Shown here piece after piece: positions 29,140 to 37,249 of a stretch of 46,049 nucleotides of DNA. The first letter of the stretch is position 1. Each line of letters opens with the position of its first letter. The position numbers and the translations under genes are program-made. The DNA comes from Spirochaetaceae bacterium (GTDB taxonomy: Bacteria; Spirochaetota; Spirochaetia; B11-G9): NCBI GenBank assembly GCA_015493635.1, contig WGCU01000005.1, positions 1 to 46,049 on the forward strand. Direction: 5' to 3'. The notes under the pieces were generated by a model, which saw only the letters and a list, made by a program, of their open reading frames with translations, was not told the origin of the DNA and did not search any database.

Positions 29140-29169
29140 TTCTTCCTCCTGGAAATTTTGAATGTTCCC

Positions 29170-29188
29170 AAACGTGTAACACACGTTT
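29170..29188. promoter_or_regulatory. Perfect 19-bp palindrome (operator candidate)
   Basis: AAACGTGT-AAC-ACACGTTT is a perfect inverted repeat, with 8-bp arms and a 3-base spacer, in the leader of the ABC operon. It may be a roadblock operator or fold as an RNA hairpin 30 bases before the start codon. Confidence 0.65.
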
Positions 29189-29192
29189 TAAC

Positions 29193-29208
29193 GGTACTGT
29201 ATTGTACC
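29193..29208. promoter_or_regulatory. Inverted repeat overlapping the ABC-operon -10
   Basis: GGTAC-TGTATT-GTACC has perfect 5-bp arms and covers the -10 hexamer, so a bound repressor would block RNA polymerase. It resembles the GTAC-containing repeat at 19549-19570. Confidence 0.5.
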
Positions 29209-29296
29209 ATTGAAAGTTTGAGAAATATTTGTTTGTTTTTACATTTAATGTATTTATTTATACACACTAGCTATAGAAATGAAAGGTGTCAAAACC

Positions 29297-30445
29297 TCAG
29301 GCAATAACACTGTCACTCCAGAGCATTTTCAGAAACTGGTCAGCAGGCAGAATATCAATATCATCAAACTTTGCCTGGCGGTTTCCTCTGTAAATTCCGT
29401 AACAGTGAACAATGTTCGGTGATAATTCTGTCTGAATCCTTTTCAAACCCCTGTTGTACTGTTTCCGCCATTCATAGGACGCTTTCATTTCAACAGCTAC
29501 ATACCCTTTTTTTGTTTCACAAAGGAGATCTACTTCCACGCCGTCATAATTACGCCAGAAGGAGAGCTTGTAGTGCAGTTTTTTATATGCAATATAGGCG
29601 CGTATTTCATTGAACAGCATATTTTCAAAGAGAGGACCAAGCTCTTCCTGAGTCGGCGGGTATGGCAGCCTTCCGGTAAGGGCTCTAGCAACCCCTGTAT
29701 CAAACAGATAGAATTTGGGATGAGAGATCTGTTTTGTTGATCTCTTCAGTTTCCATGCAGGTATCCAGTATCCAATGAGAGTGTCTACCAGGATTTCAAA
29801 ATAGTTCTGCACAGTTATCCGGTTGACTGCAGCCTCTCTCGAAATATTTGATATGTTTGTCACCTGCCCATTTTGTCTTGAGGCAATTTCAAGAAAGCGA
29901 AGAAAAGAACCAACATTTCTTGTAAGTGCTTCAGCACGTATCTCTTCTTTAAGATATGTTTCGGTATAGGTTAAAAGAAAGTCTTCGGGATCCTGAGCTG
30001 TAACAGCTAACGGCAGTGTGCCATAGATAAGAGTTCTTTCTAAATTGAAATCATGCTGCATTTCAGCTGAAGTCAGCGGAAACATATGAGTGACTATTGC
30101 ACGGCCGGCTAATAGATTTACCCCTGTTCGTTTGAGTTTTCTGGCACTTGAGCCACAAAGAACAAAGCGTAAACCATGAGATTCAATCAGCCTGTGTACT
30201 TCGTTAAGAAGAGAAGGAACTCTCTGAACTTCATCAAGTATTACCCAGCTTCCCGGCTTTAGAAGATGAAGTTCGTTAAACAGATACTCCGGGTTGCGTT
30301 CGAGGCGCAAGGATTCCCGGGAGTTCAGTAAATCATAAAAAACAGCATCTTTAAAATGATGTCGAAGCCAGGTGGATTTACCTGTTCCCCTTGCACCGAA
30401 TAGAAGTATGGATTTTTCCGGTACTTTTAGTAATCTTGTATACAT
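29297..30445 (-). CDS. AAA ATPase with DUF4143 nuclease-like C-terminus
   Basis: A 382-residue protein of the widespread AAA_14-DUF4143 family. Walker A is GARGTGKST near residue 17 and Walker B is VILDEVQRVP. The LCGSSARKLKR sensor motif follows. The C-terminal DUF4143 domain contains LFENMLFNEIRAY and a restriction-endonuclease-like NYDGVEVDLLCETKKGYVAVEMKAS with acids and a lysine in the D-(x)n-E-x-K order. Function is unknown; it is often patchily distributed. The frame runs to 30577, but the P-loop spacing and the promoter TTGACA-17-AATTAT, 7 bases before ATG 30445, favour this start. It is unrelated by function to the sugar genes around it and may be a transferred insertion. Confidence 0.8.
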   Translation of the reverse strand: MYTRLLKVPEKSILLFGARGTGKSTWLRHHFKDAVFYDLLNSRESLRLERNPEYLFNELHLLKPGSWVILDEVQRVPSLLNEVHRLIESHGLRFVLCGSSARKLKRTGVNLLAGRAIVTHMFPLTSAEMQHDFNLERTLIYGTLPLAVTAQDPEDFLLTYTETYLKEEIRAEALTRNVGSFLRFLEIASRQNGQVTNISNISREAAVNRITVQNYFEILVDTLIGYWIPAWKLKRSTKQISHPKFYLFDTGVARALTGRLPYPPTQEELGPLFENMLFNEIRAYIAYKKLHYKLSFWRNYDGVEVDLLCETKKGYVAVEMKASYEWRKQYNRGLKRIQTELSPNIVHCYGIYRGNRQAKFDDIDILPADQFLKMLWSDSVIA

Positions 30446-30452
30446 AGTTATC

Positions 30453-30481
30453 ATAATTACCGGAAAAATGACAACTGTCAA
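30453..30481 (-). promoter_or_regulatory. Candidate promoter of the DUF4143 ATPase gene
   Basis: TTGACA (30481-30476) and AATTAT (30458-30453) are separated by 17 bases on the minus strand. The ATG at 30445 lies 7 bases after the -10 with no Shine-Dalgarno, so the mRNA is probably leaderless. Confidence 0.5.
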
Positions 30482-30621
30482 GTAAAAATACATGGATATG
30501 AGGGAAGAATCCTTTTTTATCTCAAATCGCTGCAGGGGATGCTGGTACCATGTCCCGACACCTTCACTGCCTCTCAATCCCCAGCTTCTTTTATTTTTTT
30601 TATTTATCAGTAAAACTGGTG

Positions 30622-30627
30622 TATACT
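30622..30627 (+). promoter_or_regulatory. -10 element of the AraC-type regulator gene
   Basis: TATACT lies 7 bases before the ATG at 30635. The -35 position reads TTTATT. There is no Shine-Dalgarno, again pointing to a leaderless transcript. Confidence 0.4.
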
Positions 30628-30634
30628 CATATCC

Positions 30635-31519
30635 ATGAATTACATCGGACGTGAATTAAAAAGGGAATTCATCATAGATAAAATATTCTCAATCCACTAC
30701 TTCGAGTTTGTAAAAGACTATACCTTTAAAGGAGAACAGCATAATTTCTGGGAGTTTGTATACATAGATAAAGGAGCAATTCTCGCAACGGCAGGAGAAA
30801 AAACACACACCCTTATAAAGGGAGATATCATTTTCCACAAACCAATGGAGTTCCACGATCTGAACGCGGACGGCCATATAGCACCCAACATAGTTATTAT
30901 GTCCTTTTCCAGCAGCAGTCCCGGTATGAGATGGTTTGAAAACAGAATCATGCGTATCGGGAATGAAGAGAAGAACCTTATGGCACGGATTCTGCATGAA
31001 GCTGGAGGCGCATTTTCATCACGCCTCGATGATCCCTGGCTTCCGGCCCTTGAAAGAAACAAGAATCAGGTATACGGGTCCGAACATCTTATACAGCTTT
31101 ATCTTGAACAGATTCTTATCGGCCTTGTCCGCCGGGAAATGCATATCGGTACGGTAAACGAACCTGAGTCCCCTTTGAAAGAAAAAACCAGCAGGGATGC
31201 CTTCAACAAGGTTATTGTCTTTTTTGAAAATCATCTAACAGAGATGCCGAACCTTAAAACGGTCTGCAGAGCAACAGGATACAGCTGCACGTACCTGGAA
31301 AATGTATTCAAGGAAAAAACCGGCAGAAGTGTTATGGAATACTATAAAATATCCAAACTGGAAAAAGCAAAGGAGCTAATCAGGGAGGGTAACTATACCT
31401 TTACCGAAATTGCAGCTCTGTTAAACTATTCATCGGTACATTACTTTTCAAGAATATTTAAGCGATATCTGGGAATGACTCCGACAGAGTATTCCTCTTC
31501 GGTTAAATTAAAACTATAG
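30635..31519 (+). CDS. AraC-family transcriptional regulator
   Basis: A 294-residue regulator. Residues 1-110 form a cupin-type sugar-sensing domain (FWEFVYIDKGAILATAG, then HKPMEFHDLNADG). The C-terminal 100 residues hold the double helix-turn-helix: the first around LKTVCRATGYSCTYLENVFKEKTG, given here as positions about 208-231, and the second in FTEIAALLNYSSVHYFSRIF. The final MTPTEYSS is the family end motif. It lies 21 bases upstream of the sulfatase gene on the same strand and probably activates that gene and the neighbouring ABC operon, whose promoter lacks a -35. Confidence 0.9.
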   Translation: MNYIGRELKREFIIDKIFSIHYFEFVKDYTFKGEQHNFWEFVYIDKGAILATAGEKTHTLIKGDIIFHKPMEFHDLNADGHIAPNIVIMSFSSSSPGMRWFENRIMRIGNEEKNLMARILHEAGGAFSSRLDDPWLPALERNKNQVYGSEHLIQLYLEQILIGLVRREMHIGTVNEPESPLKEKTSRDAFNKVIVFFENHLTEMPNLKTVCRATGYSCTYLENVFKEKTGRSVMEYYKISKLEKAKELIREGNYTFTEIAALLNYSSVHYFSRIFKRYLGMTPTEYSSSVKLKL

Positions 31520-31540
31520 TAGACGACAAGGAGAATCCTG

Positions 31541-33016
31541 ATGTCTGAGAAAAAAAACATCATATACATAATGGTAGACCAGCAGCGTTTTGACATGCTT
31601 GGTGCCTACGGAAACAAAATTGTAAACACACCGCATATTGATGCGTTAAGAAGAGACGGGATACTCTTTACCAATGCTTTTACCCCGACAGCTATCTGCG
31701 GCCCCGCCCGGACATCCGTCTTTACCGGAAGAGTCCCCACTTCCCACGGCGTTATACGAAACGCGGAAGAGAATGTTTTCGGCAGAGCGAAAGCGGATCC
31801 CCTGCCGGATATTCCTGTTCTTACCGGTTATTTACAGGGGTATGAGAAAATATACCTCGGTAAATGGCATATTGCAGAATCAAAACTTCCGAAGGATTAC
31901 GGGTTTTCAGGGCATAACTTTGCCCACTATGGTTTCCCCGGATCAGGATATTATAAAAATCTTGTTTTCAACCAGGGGCCGGGAAAAGAAAATGAATACC
32001 GTGACTGGATGGAAAGAAAGGGCTTTGCCGTTCCCGAGGTAAGCGACCCCTTTTTCGGTAATAATCCAAACCTTCAGGTACAGGAACTGAGGGCAAAACT
32101 CAACTGCCCCGTGGAAGCAACCATTCCGTACTACCTCGCAGATGAAGCGATACAGCATACTGCCGGAGCCGTATCTTCAGGCAGCCCCTTCTTTCTCTGG
32201 CTGAATTTCTGGGGTCCCCACTCCCCATGCATGGTGCCGGAGCCCTACTACTCAATGTATGATCCCCTGAAAATTCCTGAAGACCCTGCTTTCAACGAAC
32301 ATTTCCAGAACAAGCCGGTTCATCAGAAACACGTTTCACAGATGTGGGGATTGTACAATCTGCCGTGGATGGAATGGCAGAAAATTATTGCCCGTTATTA
32401 CGGGTACATTACCCTGATCGATGAACAGATTGGAAGATATCTTGACTACTTAAAAGAGCAGAACCTGTATGACAGCAGTCTCATTGTATTTACCGCTGAC
32501 CATGGAGACGCCATGGGATCAAACCGCCTTATTGAGAAAGGGGAGTTTATGTATGATACTTCCTATAAAATTCCCATGATCATCAAACCGGCAGATTCTT
32601 TCAGGAAGGGAGAAACCTGTGATGAGTTTGTATACCTGCACGATCTTTTCCCGACAGCGGTAAAAACAGCAGGGGAAGTACCGCCGCAGCTTGACCAGGC
32701 AAAAAGTCTTGCCCCGTTACTGAACGGGGAAACAGCATCCACCGGCAGAACGTACGTATACGCCCAGTTTACCGCGCATTTTACCGATTTTCATCAGCGG
32801 ATGATACGGACCAGGGATCACAAGTTCATATTCAACAGTCCTGCCGAGGGAGAACTCTACGATCTGAAAAAAGATCCCCATGAGATGCATAACCTTATTG
32901 ATGACCCTGCCTATAGGGCAGTTAAAAAAAATCTTACCACGCTTCTTCTCCAAGAGATGAAACAGCTGAACGATCCTGCATTACGATGGTTCTCCCGTAT
33001 CAGGGATGTGTACTGA
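31541..33016 (+). CDS. Cytoplasmic type I sulfatase (Cys-type)
   Basis: A 491-residue sulfatase of the formylglycine family. D13 and Q14 of VDQQR start the metal site. C53 in ICGPARTSVFTGR gives the C-x-P-x-R maturation motif (C53, P55, R57), and LGKWHIAE and FTADHGD complete the active site. C53 must be converted to formylglycine, by an anSME radical SAM enzyme under anaerobic conditions; none is encoded here. There is no signal peptide, so it desulfates an imported substrate in the cytoplasm. AAGGAG precedes the ATG. It is cotranscribed with the AraC-type regulator and its last 17 bases overlap the convergent URO-D-like gene. Confidence 0.92.
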   Translation: MSEKKNIIYIMVDQQRFDMLGAYGNKIVNTPHIDALRRDGILFTNAFTPTAICGPARTSVFTGRVPTSHGVIRNAEENVFGRAKADPLPDIPVLTGYLQGYEKIYLGKWHIAESKLPKDYGFSGHNFAHYGFPGSGYYKNLVFNQGPGKENEYRDWMERKGFAVPEVSDPFFGNNPNLQVQELRAKLNCPVEATIPYYLADEAIQHTAGAVSSGSPFFLWLNFWGPHSPCMVPEPYYSMYDPLKIPEDPAFNEHFQNKPVHQKHVSQMWGLYNLPWMEWQKIIARYYGYITLIDEQIGRYLDYLKEQNLYDSSLIVFTADHGDAMGSNRLIEKGEFMYDTSYKIPMIIKPADSFRKGETCDEFVYLHDLFPTAVKTAGEVPPQLDQAKSLAPLLNGETASTGRTYVYAQFTAHFTDFHQRMIRTRDHKFIFNSPAEGELYDLKKDPHEMHNLIDDPAYRAVKKNLTTLLLQEMKQLNDPALRWFSRIRDVY

Positions 33017-34199
33017 CCTCATCATATACCCCCAGCTTTTCAGACAGGGGGGTAAGAAGCTCCAGTTTCCAGGGCTCGGTCCGGGGAGCAACCGAGCAGG
33101 CTGTACTGAGAATATAACCGCCCCCTGGTTTACCGATGGTAATACGGTTCACCGCATGGGCTGTAACCTCTTCCTTCGTTTTAAAGTTCAGGAACTCTAC
33201 CGCGTTCATGTTCCCTTTTACAAAAACTCTTCCGTCCAGTTCTTTCAAAGCATCCGCAAGATTGGTATTACCCAGAGGAGGAGGATCCAGGGTATCGATG
33301 CCCATGGTTCCCGTTTCCACCATCAAATCCAGACGGTCACCGATTGATCCGCAGGTATGGGTATAAACAACAGTGCCTGTTTCTTTAACCGCCTCTGTTA
33401 CCCTCTTTTCATAGGGCATGACAAACGCTTTGTACATGTCCCGGGAGAGAAAGGGTCCTCCTGCAAAGGCGGAGGAGATAAGGACCGCGTCCACCCCATG
33501 ATTCCCGACAGCTTTACCATGAGCAACAACAACATCTGTAAGATATTCAAGAAGAGAATGAGCACGGTCAGGATCAATCATCAAACTCATAAGGGCCTTC
33601 TCGTACCCGAGAAGTTCTATAAAATGGGTAAAGGGGGAATAGATCTCCCCGTGAACTGCAGTCTTGCCCTTAACTTGTTCCGTTACGAGATCAATTGTTT
33701 TAAAAAAATAATCCGGTATCTCTCCGGGAAGAAAAGAACCGCAGATGTCCGGCAAGTACGGCATGTGATAGATATTCCAGAAATATCCGCGAATCTGATT
33801 AATCTCATCAAGTTTCTTTAGATCGAGGTTCTGCAGATCCGCCCGTTCAAGAGGCTCCTTACCTGACAGAAAATGCTGGGCATTATCATCAGGAGGTATG
33901 TACGTTATCTCTCCGTTCTTCCACTCCAGGACCTCATCATCTCCATCCTTACCAATGGAAACAACAGCATCAAGAATTCCATCCGGCATACCCCACATAT
34001 TAACAAGAATCCCGTCAAAGCGGTAACGCTGCTGGAGCTGTACAAGGGCTTCTGCAAATCCCTCACTGGTAAACCATATTCTGTGCCGCGGAATATCAGT
34101 ATTAAGAAAATAATGTCCCAGGGCGAGCTGACACATAACAGGGACCCTGTCAGGAAACTTATGAGCCATGGCAAGATTTATCCGCTCCCGTCCAGTCAT
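33000..34199 (-). CDS. URO-D-superfamily methyltransferase-like protein
   Basis: A 399-residue TIM-barrel protein of the uroporphyrinogen decarboxylase superfamily. The RQAGRY substrate motif of true HemE is absent. Instead THTCGS (H-x-C) and a distal STACSVAP supply the His/Cys/Cys zinc ligands of MtaA/MtbA-type corrinoid methyltransferases. Homologues without methanogenic partners are common in sugar clusters and have no assigned reaction. It is the last gene of the second operon, with AAGGAGG 10 bases before its ATG. A methyl-group or C1 role for a methylated sugar is an inference. Confidence 0.8.
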   Translation of the reverse strand: MTGRERINLAMAHKFPDRVPVMCQLALGHYFLNTDIPRHRIWFTSEGFAEALVQLQQRYRFDGILVNMWGMPDGILDAVVSIGKDGDDEVLEWKNGEITYIPPDDNAQHFLSGKEPLERADLQNLDLKKLDEINQIRGYFWNIYHMPYLPDICGSFLPGEIPDYFFKTIDLVTEQVKGKTAVHGEIYSPFTHFIELLGYEKALMSLMIDPDRAHSLLEYLTDVVVAHGKAVGNHGVDAVLISSAFAGGPFLSRDMYKAFVMPYEKRVTEAVKETGTVVYTHTCGSIGDRLDLMVETGTMGIDTLDPPPLGNTNLADALKELDGRVFVKGNMNAVEFLNFKTKEEVTAHAVNRITIGKPGGGYILSTACSVAPRTEPWKLELLTPLSEKLGVYDEVSTHP

Positions 34200-34238
34200 T
34201 CAGGTACCGCCTCCTTCCATTGTAACAATTTAGGACAA

Positions 34239-34904
34239 CTATTCAACCACCGGCACTAAAAACTCCATCCTGCCGAAAAACTCAGGCCGGTGAAAATCAG
34301 GGTTTTGAGTACCTATCGGATTCCAGGATAAGAAATGGGGGACGGGAAGTTCGTCACCGCATTTGTAAACATTCCCGGTAAAGATCTTTCCTCCGGGATT
34401 GGTGAACTTCTCTTCCTTAAAAATGGAAAATGGAATGGCAGCCGTCAGTTCCCAAGGCTCTTCCGTTTGTCTGGCTTCGATACGTTCGGTACCCAGTGTT
34501 GAAGAGGTACGGATGGAAGAGACGTCTTCTTCTCTCAAGAGTTCACGACCCTCCCGCTGTTTCCCGTATCCCGCATGTACCGTTCCAATACAGTTAAACT
34601 CAAAGTTATAGTAGAACCCATTCCCGGAAGAGATAAAAAACTCAACACAGCTGTCTTTATACACAGAATCGTTAATCTGTGTGTATTCAGCCCTTATGAA
34701 TTTCTCTTTTACTCTGTATTTTAAAACAAGCTCATCTTTAGTGTAACCGCCTGAAACCTGTACCTCCGGTTTGTACGGATACGCCGGCCAGTTCACGCTG
34801 CCAAGTATCATTTCTGTTCCCTTTTCTTCGAGAATACCAGACACTTCCCTGAGATCAGGGAAACGGTGTGTGAAATGTAAAAAAGGAAAATTAATTTTTT
34901 TCAT
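34239..34904 (-). CDS. CBM9-like carbohydrate-binding protein
   Basis: A 221-residue beta-sandwich protein resembling the family 9 carbohydrate-binding (DOMON-like) modules. Supporting segments are VNWPAYPYKPEVQV, DSCVEFFISSGNGFYYNFEFNC split around its centre, and the end motif FLSWNPIGTQNPDFHRPEFFGRMEF. There is no signal peptide and no catalytic domain attached, so the module would be cytoplasmic. It overlaps mtlD by 14 bases with GAGGGAT as its ribosome-binding site. Homologues of this stand-alone type occur in polysaccharide-utilisation clusters. Its role inside the cell is unknown. Confidence 0.75.
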   Translation of the reverse strand: MKKINFPFLHFTHRFPDLREVSGILEEKGTEMILGSVNWPAYPYKPEVQVSGGYTKDELVLKYRVKEKFIRAEYTQINDSVYKDSCVEFFISSGNGFYYNFEFNCIGTVHAGYGKQREGRELLREEDVSSIRTSSTLGTERIEARQTEEPWELTAAIPFSIFKEEKFTNPGGKIFTGNVYKCGDELPVPHFLSWNPIGTQNPDFHRPEFFGRMEFLVPVVE

Positions 34905-36066
34905 GATTATCCCTCAGTTGCTGTATCAATGTATCATCCGCTTCAGGGTCCAGCCCGCAGATATCCAGGAGAACACTCTTGAATCCTGCTTTTTTATATT
35001 CTGCAAAAAATTCATTGTCTCTGTAAAACGGTTTGCCGGTTTGGTCTACCGCTTTGAAATGGAATGCTGCTTCAAAAACATTTAAAATTTCTTCATAGGG
35101 AACACCGTGCTTCATGCACAGTCTTACGGCTCCAAGTATTCTATCTTCCCGTCCCAGCTTCCGGTGCAGATCCCGGCCGACCCTGAAAACAGTATCGCCC
35201 AACGCTTTATTCTGAAATCTGGCAAGAAGATCTTCTCTATGTTCCCGGAGGCCTTTTTCTGTAAAATCTTCCGGATATTCCTTCAACAGGGCCGTAGATG
35301 CTTCCGTCATTACTTTTCGAACCATCTCTCTAAGAGAGCCGTCTTCCAGCACATCCGGGATGGTTTTTCTGCCGGGATGTTTATAAAATCCAAGATACGC
35401 CGATGCTGCATGTCCAAGGTTATGAATAAACAGTTTACGGTCTACCCAGGCAGCTATGTTCTCCACAGCTTTAATCTCCGGAAACCCGGGGACACTGTTC
35501 CTGAATCCCTTTTTATCCAGAATAAGCGTGTTATACTCCTCCGCGTACAGCACAAGGGGATCCTTCTTAAGGTCCTCCTGTTTCATGATGGGAACCATCT
35601 TGCCGATACTGGTCTCAACCAACCCGGCTTCATTCCCCGTTAACCCGTTTTCTTTCATAATCCGTTTAAAATAGTCTGCGCCGCCGCGTATATTTTCCGC
35701 GATAATAATATCCAGAGGGACAGAAGTATGTTTTAGCCTCTCTTTAACCCCTTTTGCCAGCAGCGGGACAACCTTCGGAAGTGCTCCCTGCCCTACTGCT
35801 GTTGCACATACATCGCAGGAAACAAGGCTGCTGATAATTTTGTCTTCTTCGGAACTGTGGAGTGCGGTAATATTCTTGATAAGGAGCTCTCTCTCTGCCG
35901 TGTTATTCTTTTTAATAAGTATCCGGTACTCTTTCTTCGCGTTGAGCTCTTTGACCAATGCAGGATCGGCATCAATAAAAACAACATGCAGTCCGTTGGA
36001 AGAAAAAATGCTGCCTATAAAGGATCTCCCTATATTACCAGCTCCGAAAATTACCGCTTTACCCAA
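34891..36066 (-). CDS. mtlD: Mannitol-1-phosphate 5-dehydrogenase family protein
   Basis: A 391-residue long-chain polyol dehydrogenase. The N-terminal NAD motif is VIFGAGNIGRSFIG. The active-site segments AENIRGGADYF, ETSIGKMVPIM, DRKLFIHNLGHAASAYLG and KHPGRK (with the catalytic lysine region) are all present. It interconverts a hexitol 1-phosphate and a ketose 6-phosphate, typically mannitol-1-phosphate and fructose-6-phosphate. The start is TTG 36066, preceded by AGGAG at the right spacing, and overlaps the PfkB gene end by 8 bases. No mannitol PTS is nearby, so the polyol phosphate may come from this pathway instead. Confidence 0.9.
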   Translation of the reverse strand: MGKAVIFGAGNIGRSFIGSIFSSNGLHVVFIDADPALVKELNAKKEYRILIKKNNTAERELLIKNITALHSSEEDKIISSLVSCDVCATAVGQGALPKVVPLLAKGVKERLKHTSVPLDIIIAENIRGGADYFKRIMKENGLTGNEAGLVETSIGKMVPIMKQEDLKKDPLVLYAEEYNTLILDKKGFRNSVPGFPEIKAVENIAAWVDRKLFIHNLGHAASAYLGFYKHPGRKTIPDVLEDGSLREMVRKVMTEASTALLKEYPEDFTEKGLREHREDLLARFQNKALGDTVFRVGRDLHRKLGREDRILGAVRLCMKHGVPYEEILNVFEAAFHFKAVDQTGKPFYRDNEFFAEYKKAGFKSVLLDICGLDPEADDTLIQQLRDNHEKN

Positions 36067-37249
36067 AATTTTCTCCTGTCTGTTTTTTGAACACTGCCAA
36101 CAACTGCTCTATTTTCCCTCTTTTCTCTCCGGGAGTTTTTTCATAGTAGACTCCCTCCTCATAGAGACTCGTAAACCCGCCTGAAACTATTCCCCATGAA
36201 ACTGCCTGCTTAAGGGAAGGCTTATTCCTGCCGTTTTCCATCTGCTGAATTACCGAGGCGTACACCCCTCCTGCGAAATTATCACCGCAGCCGGTGGTAT
36301 CAGCCATAATATCCGGGGGGAGTTTTCTCCGCTCTTCATCAACAGCACGGGAAACAGGCATGGTGCAGGTCCCTTTTTCCATAAAAAAAGTGCCATTGGA
36401 AACACATGCAACATCCTGCGGCCCATGCGTTATTATAACAGATCCAACTCCCTTGGAGGAGAAAAAATCCAGGGCATCTTCTTTTGATATTTGTCCAGAA
36501 ATCCTGAGAGCTTCCTCGTTATCAGTAATAAGGAGGTCAATCATCCGGTAATAACGGTCAGTTTTCACCAGAGTCCAGCACCTGTCAGGGTGAAGTTTCT
36601 CATTCCTAAAATCATACACTGTATTGACAAAGGTACGACAGCCGGACATATGCCCTCTTTCCAGCAGCATACTCAGGTCGTCATGAATTCCGGTGGTTAG
36701 AGCCGTGCCGCCGAATACAAGAACATCTGCATCAAAGAATGAAAGGGGAAGATCTTTTCCCGTCATTGTACCTGCTGTTCCGGGAGAAGTGATAAAACTC
36801 CGTTCTCCAACCTGATTGTAACCCGGGTCTATAAGGACATCAGTAAAGGGAGTCTGTCCTTCTCTTACAAGATACCCGCTTGTGTCTATGCTGAAAGAAT
36901 TAATCTTTTCTGCCAGATACCTGCCATTTTCATCATCTCCTCTCGTTCCAAAATACCTTATGGATATTTTTTCTTTTCCAAGCATCTGCATAACATGAAT
37001 CAGGGTAACGATTGACGGCCCCCCGACATTCTTTTTCGGAGTACTGTTTTTTCCTGTCATCTCTTCTATAATATCCCGGTACGGTTTTCCGCCGAGTTTT
37101 TCAAGATCTTCCTTAAAAATCAGTCCGCCTGTTATTATTCCCCGGCCGTTATTATTCTCTGCAGACCAATTTCGGTATTCCTGCGAGTTAAAATCAACGG
37201 GAGAATAAAGATTATCAACAAGCGCGCTGCCGATACCGTTTATCTTCAT
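36059..37249 (-). CDS. PfkB-family carbohydrate kinase
   Basis: A 396-residue ribokinase-family kinase, longer than most members. The C-terminal signature DTTGCGDNFAGG contains the catalytic aspartate and the anion hole. The N-terminal NVGGPSIVT replaces the usual GGNxxN substrate motif. It phosphorylates a sugar, amino sugar or keto-deoxy acid in the cytoplasm. The ATG at 37249 is preceded by AGGTGG and lies 35 bases inside the DsdA-like gene, so translation is coupled. Together with MtlD downstream it suggests a phosphorylated hexitol or ketose branch. Confidence 0.88.
   Translation of the reverse strand: MKINGIGSALVDNLYSPVDFNSQEYRNWSAENNNGRGIITGGLIFKEDLEKLGGKPYRDIIEEMTGKNSTPKKNVGGPSIVTLIHVMQMLGKEKISIRYFGTRGDDENGRYLAEKINSFSIDTSGYLVREGQTPFTDVLIDPGYNQVGERSFITSPGTAGTMTGKDLPLSFFDADVLVFGGTALTTGIHDDLSMLLERGHMSGCRTFVNTVYDFRNEKLHPDRCWTLVKTDRYYRMIDLLITDNEEALRISGQISKEDALDFFSSKGVGSVIITHGPQDVACVSNGTFFMEKGTCTMPVSRAVDEERRKLPPDIMADTTGCGDNFAGGVYASVIQQMENGRNKPSLKQAVSWGIVSGGFTSLYEEGVYYEKTPGEKRGKIEQLLAVFKKQTGENFG

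Larger units (their letters stand above)
29140..29296 (-). promoter_or_regulatory. Promoter region of the ABC operon
   Basis: On the minus strand TACAAT (29206-29201) is a good -10 with no recognisable -35, as expected for an activator-dependent promoter. Two palindromes, listed separately, lie over the -10 and in the leader. The rest of the stretch to 29296 is AT-rich and has no gene. Confidence 0.5.

Noticed and set aside
29140-29184. Longer N-terminus for the sugar-binding protein
   Set aside because: The extra residues include the AGGAGG ribosome-binding site and would precede a proper signal peptide.
30446-30577. Longer start of the DUF4143 ATPase
   Set aside because: The extra 44 residues lack similarity to the family and cover a TTGACA promoter.
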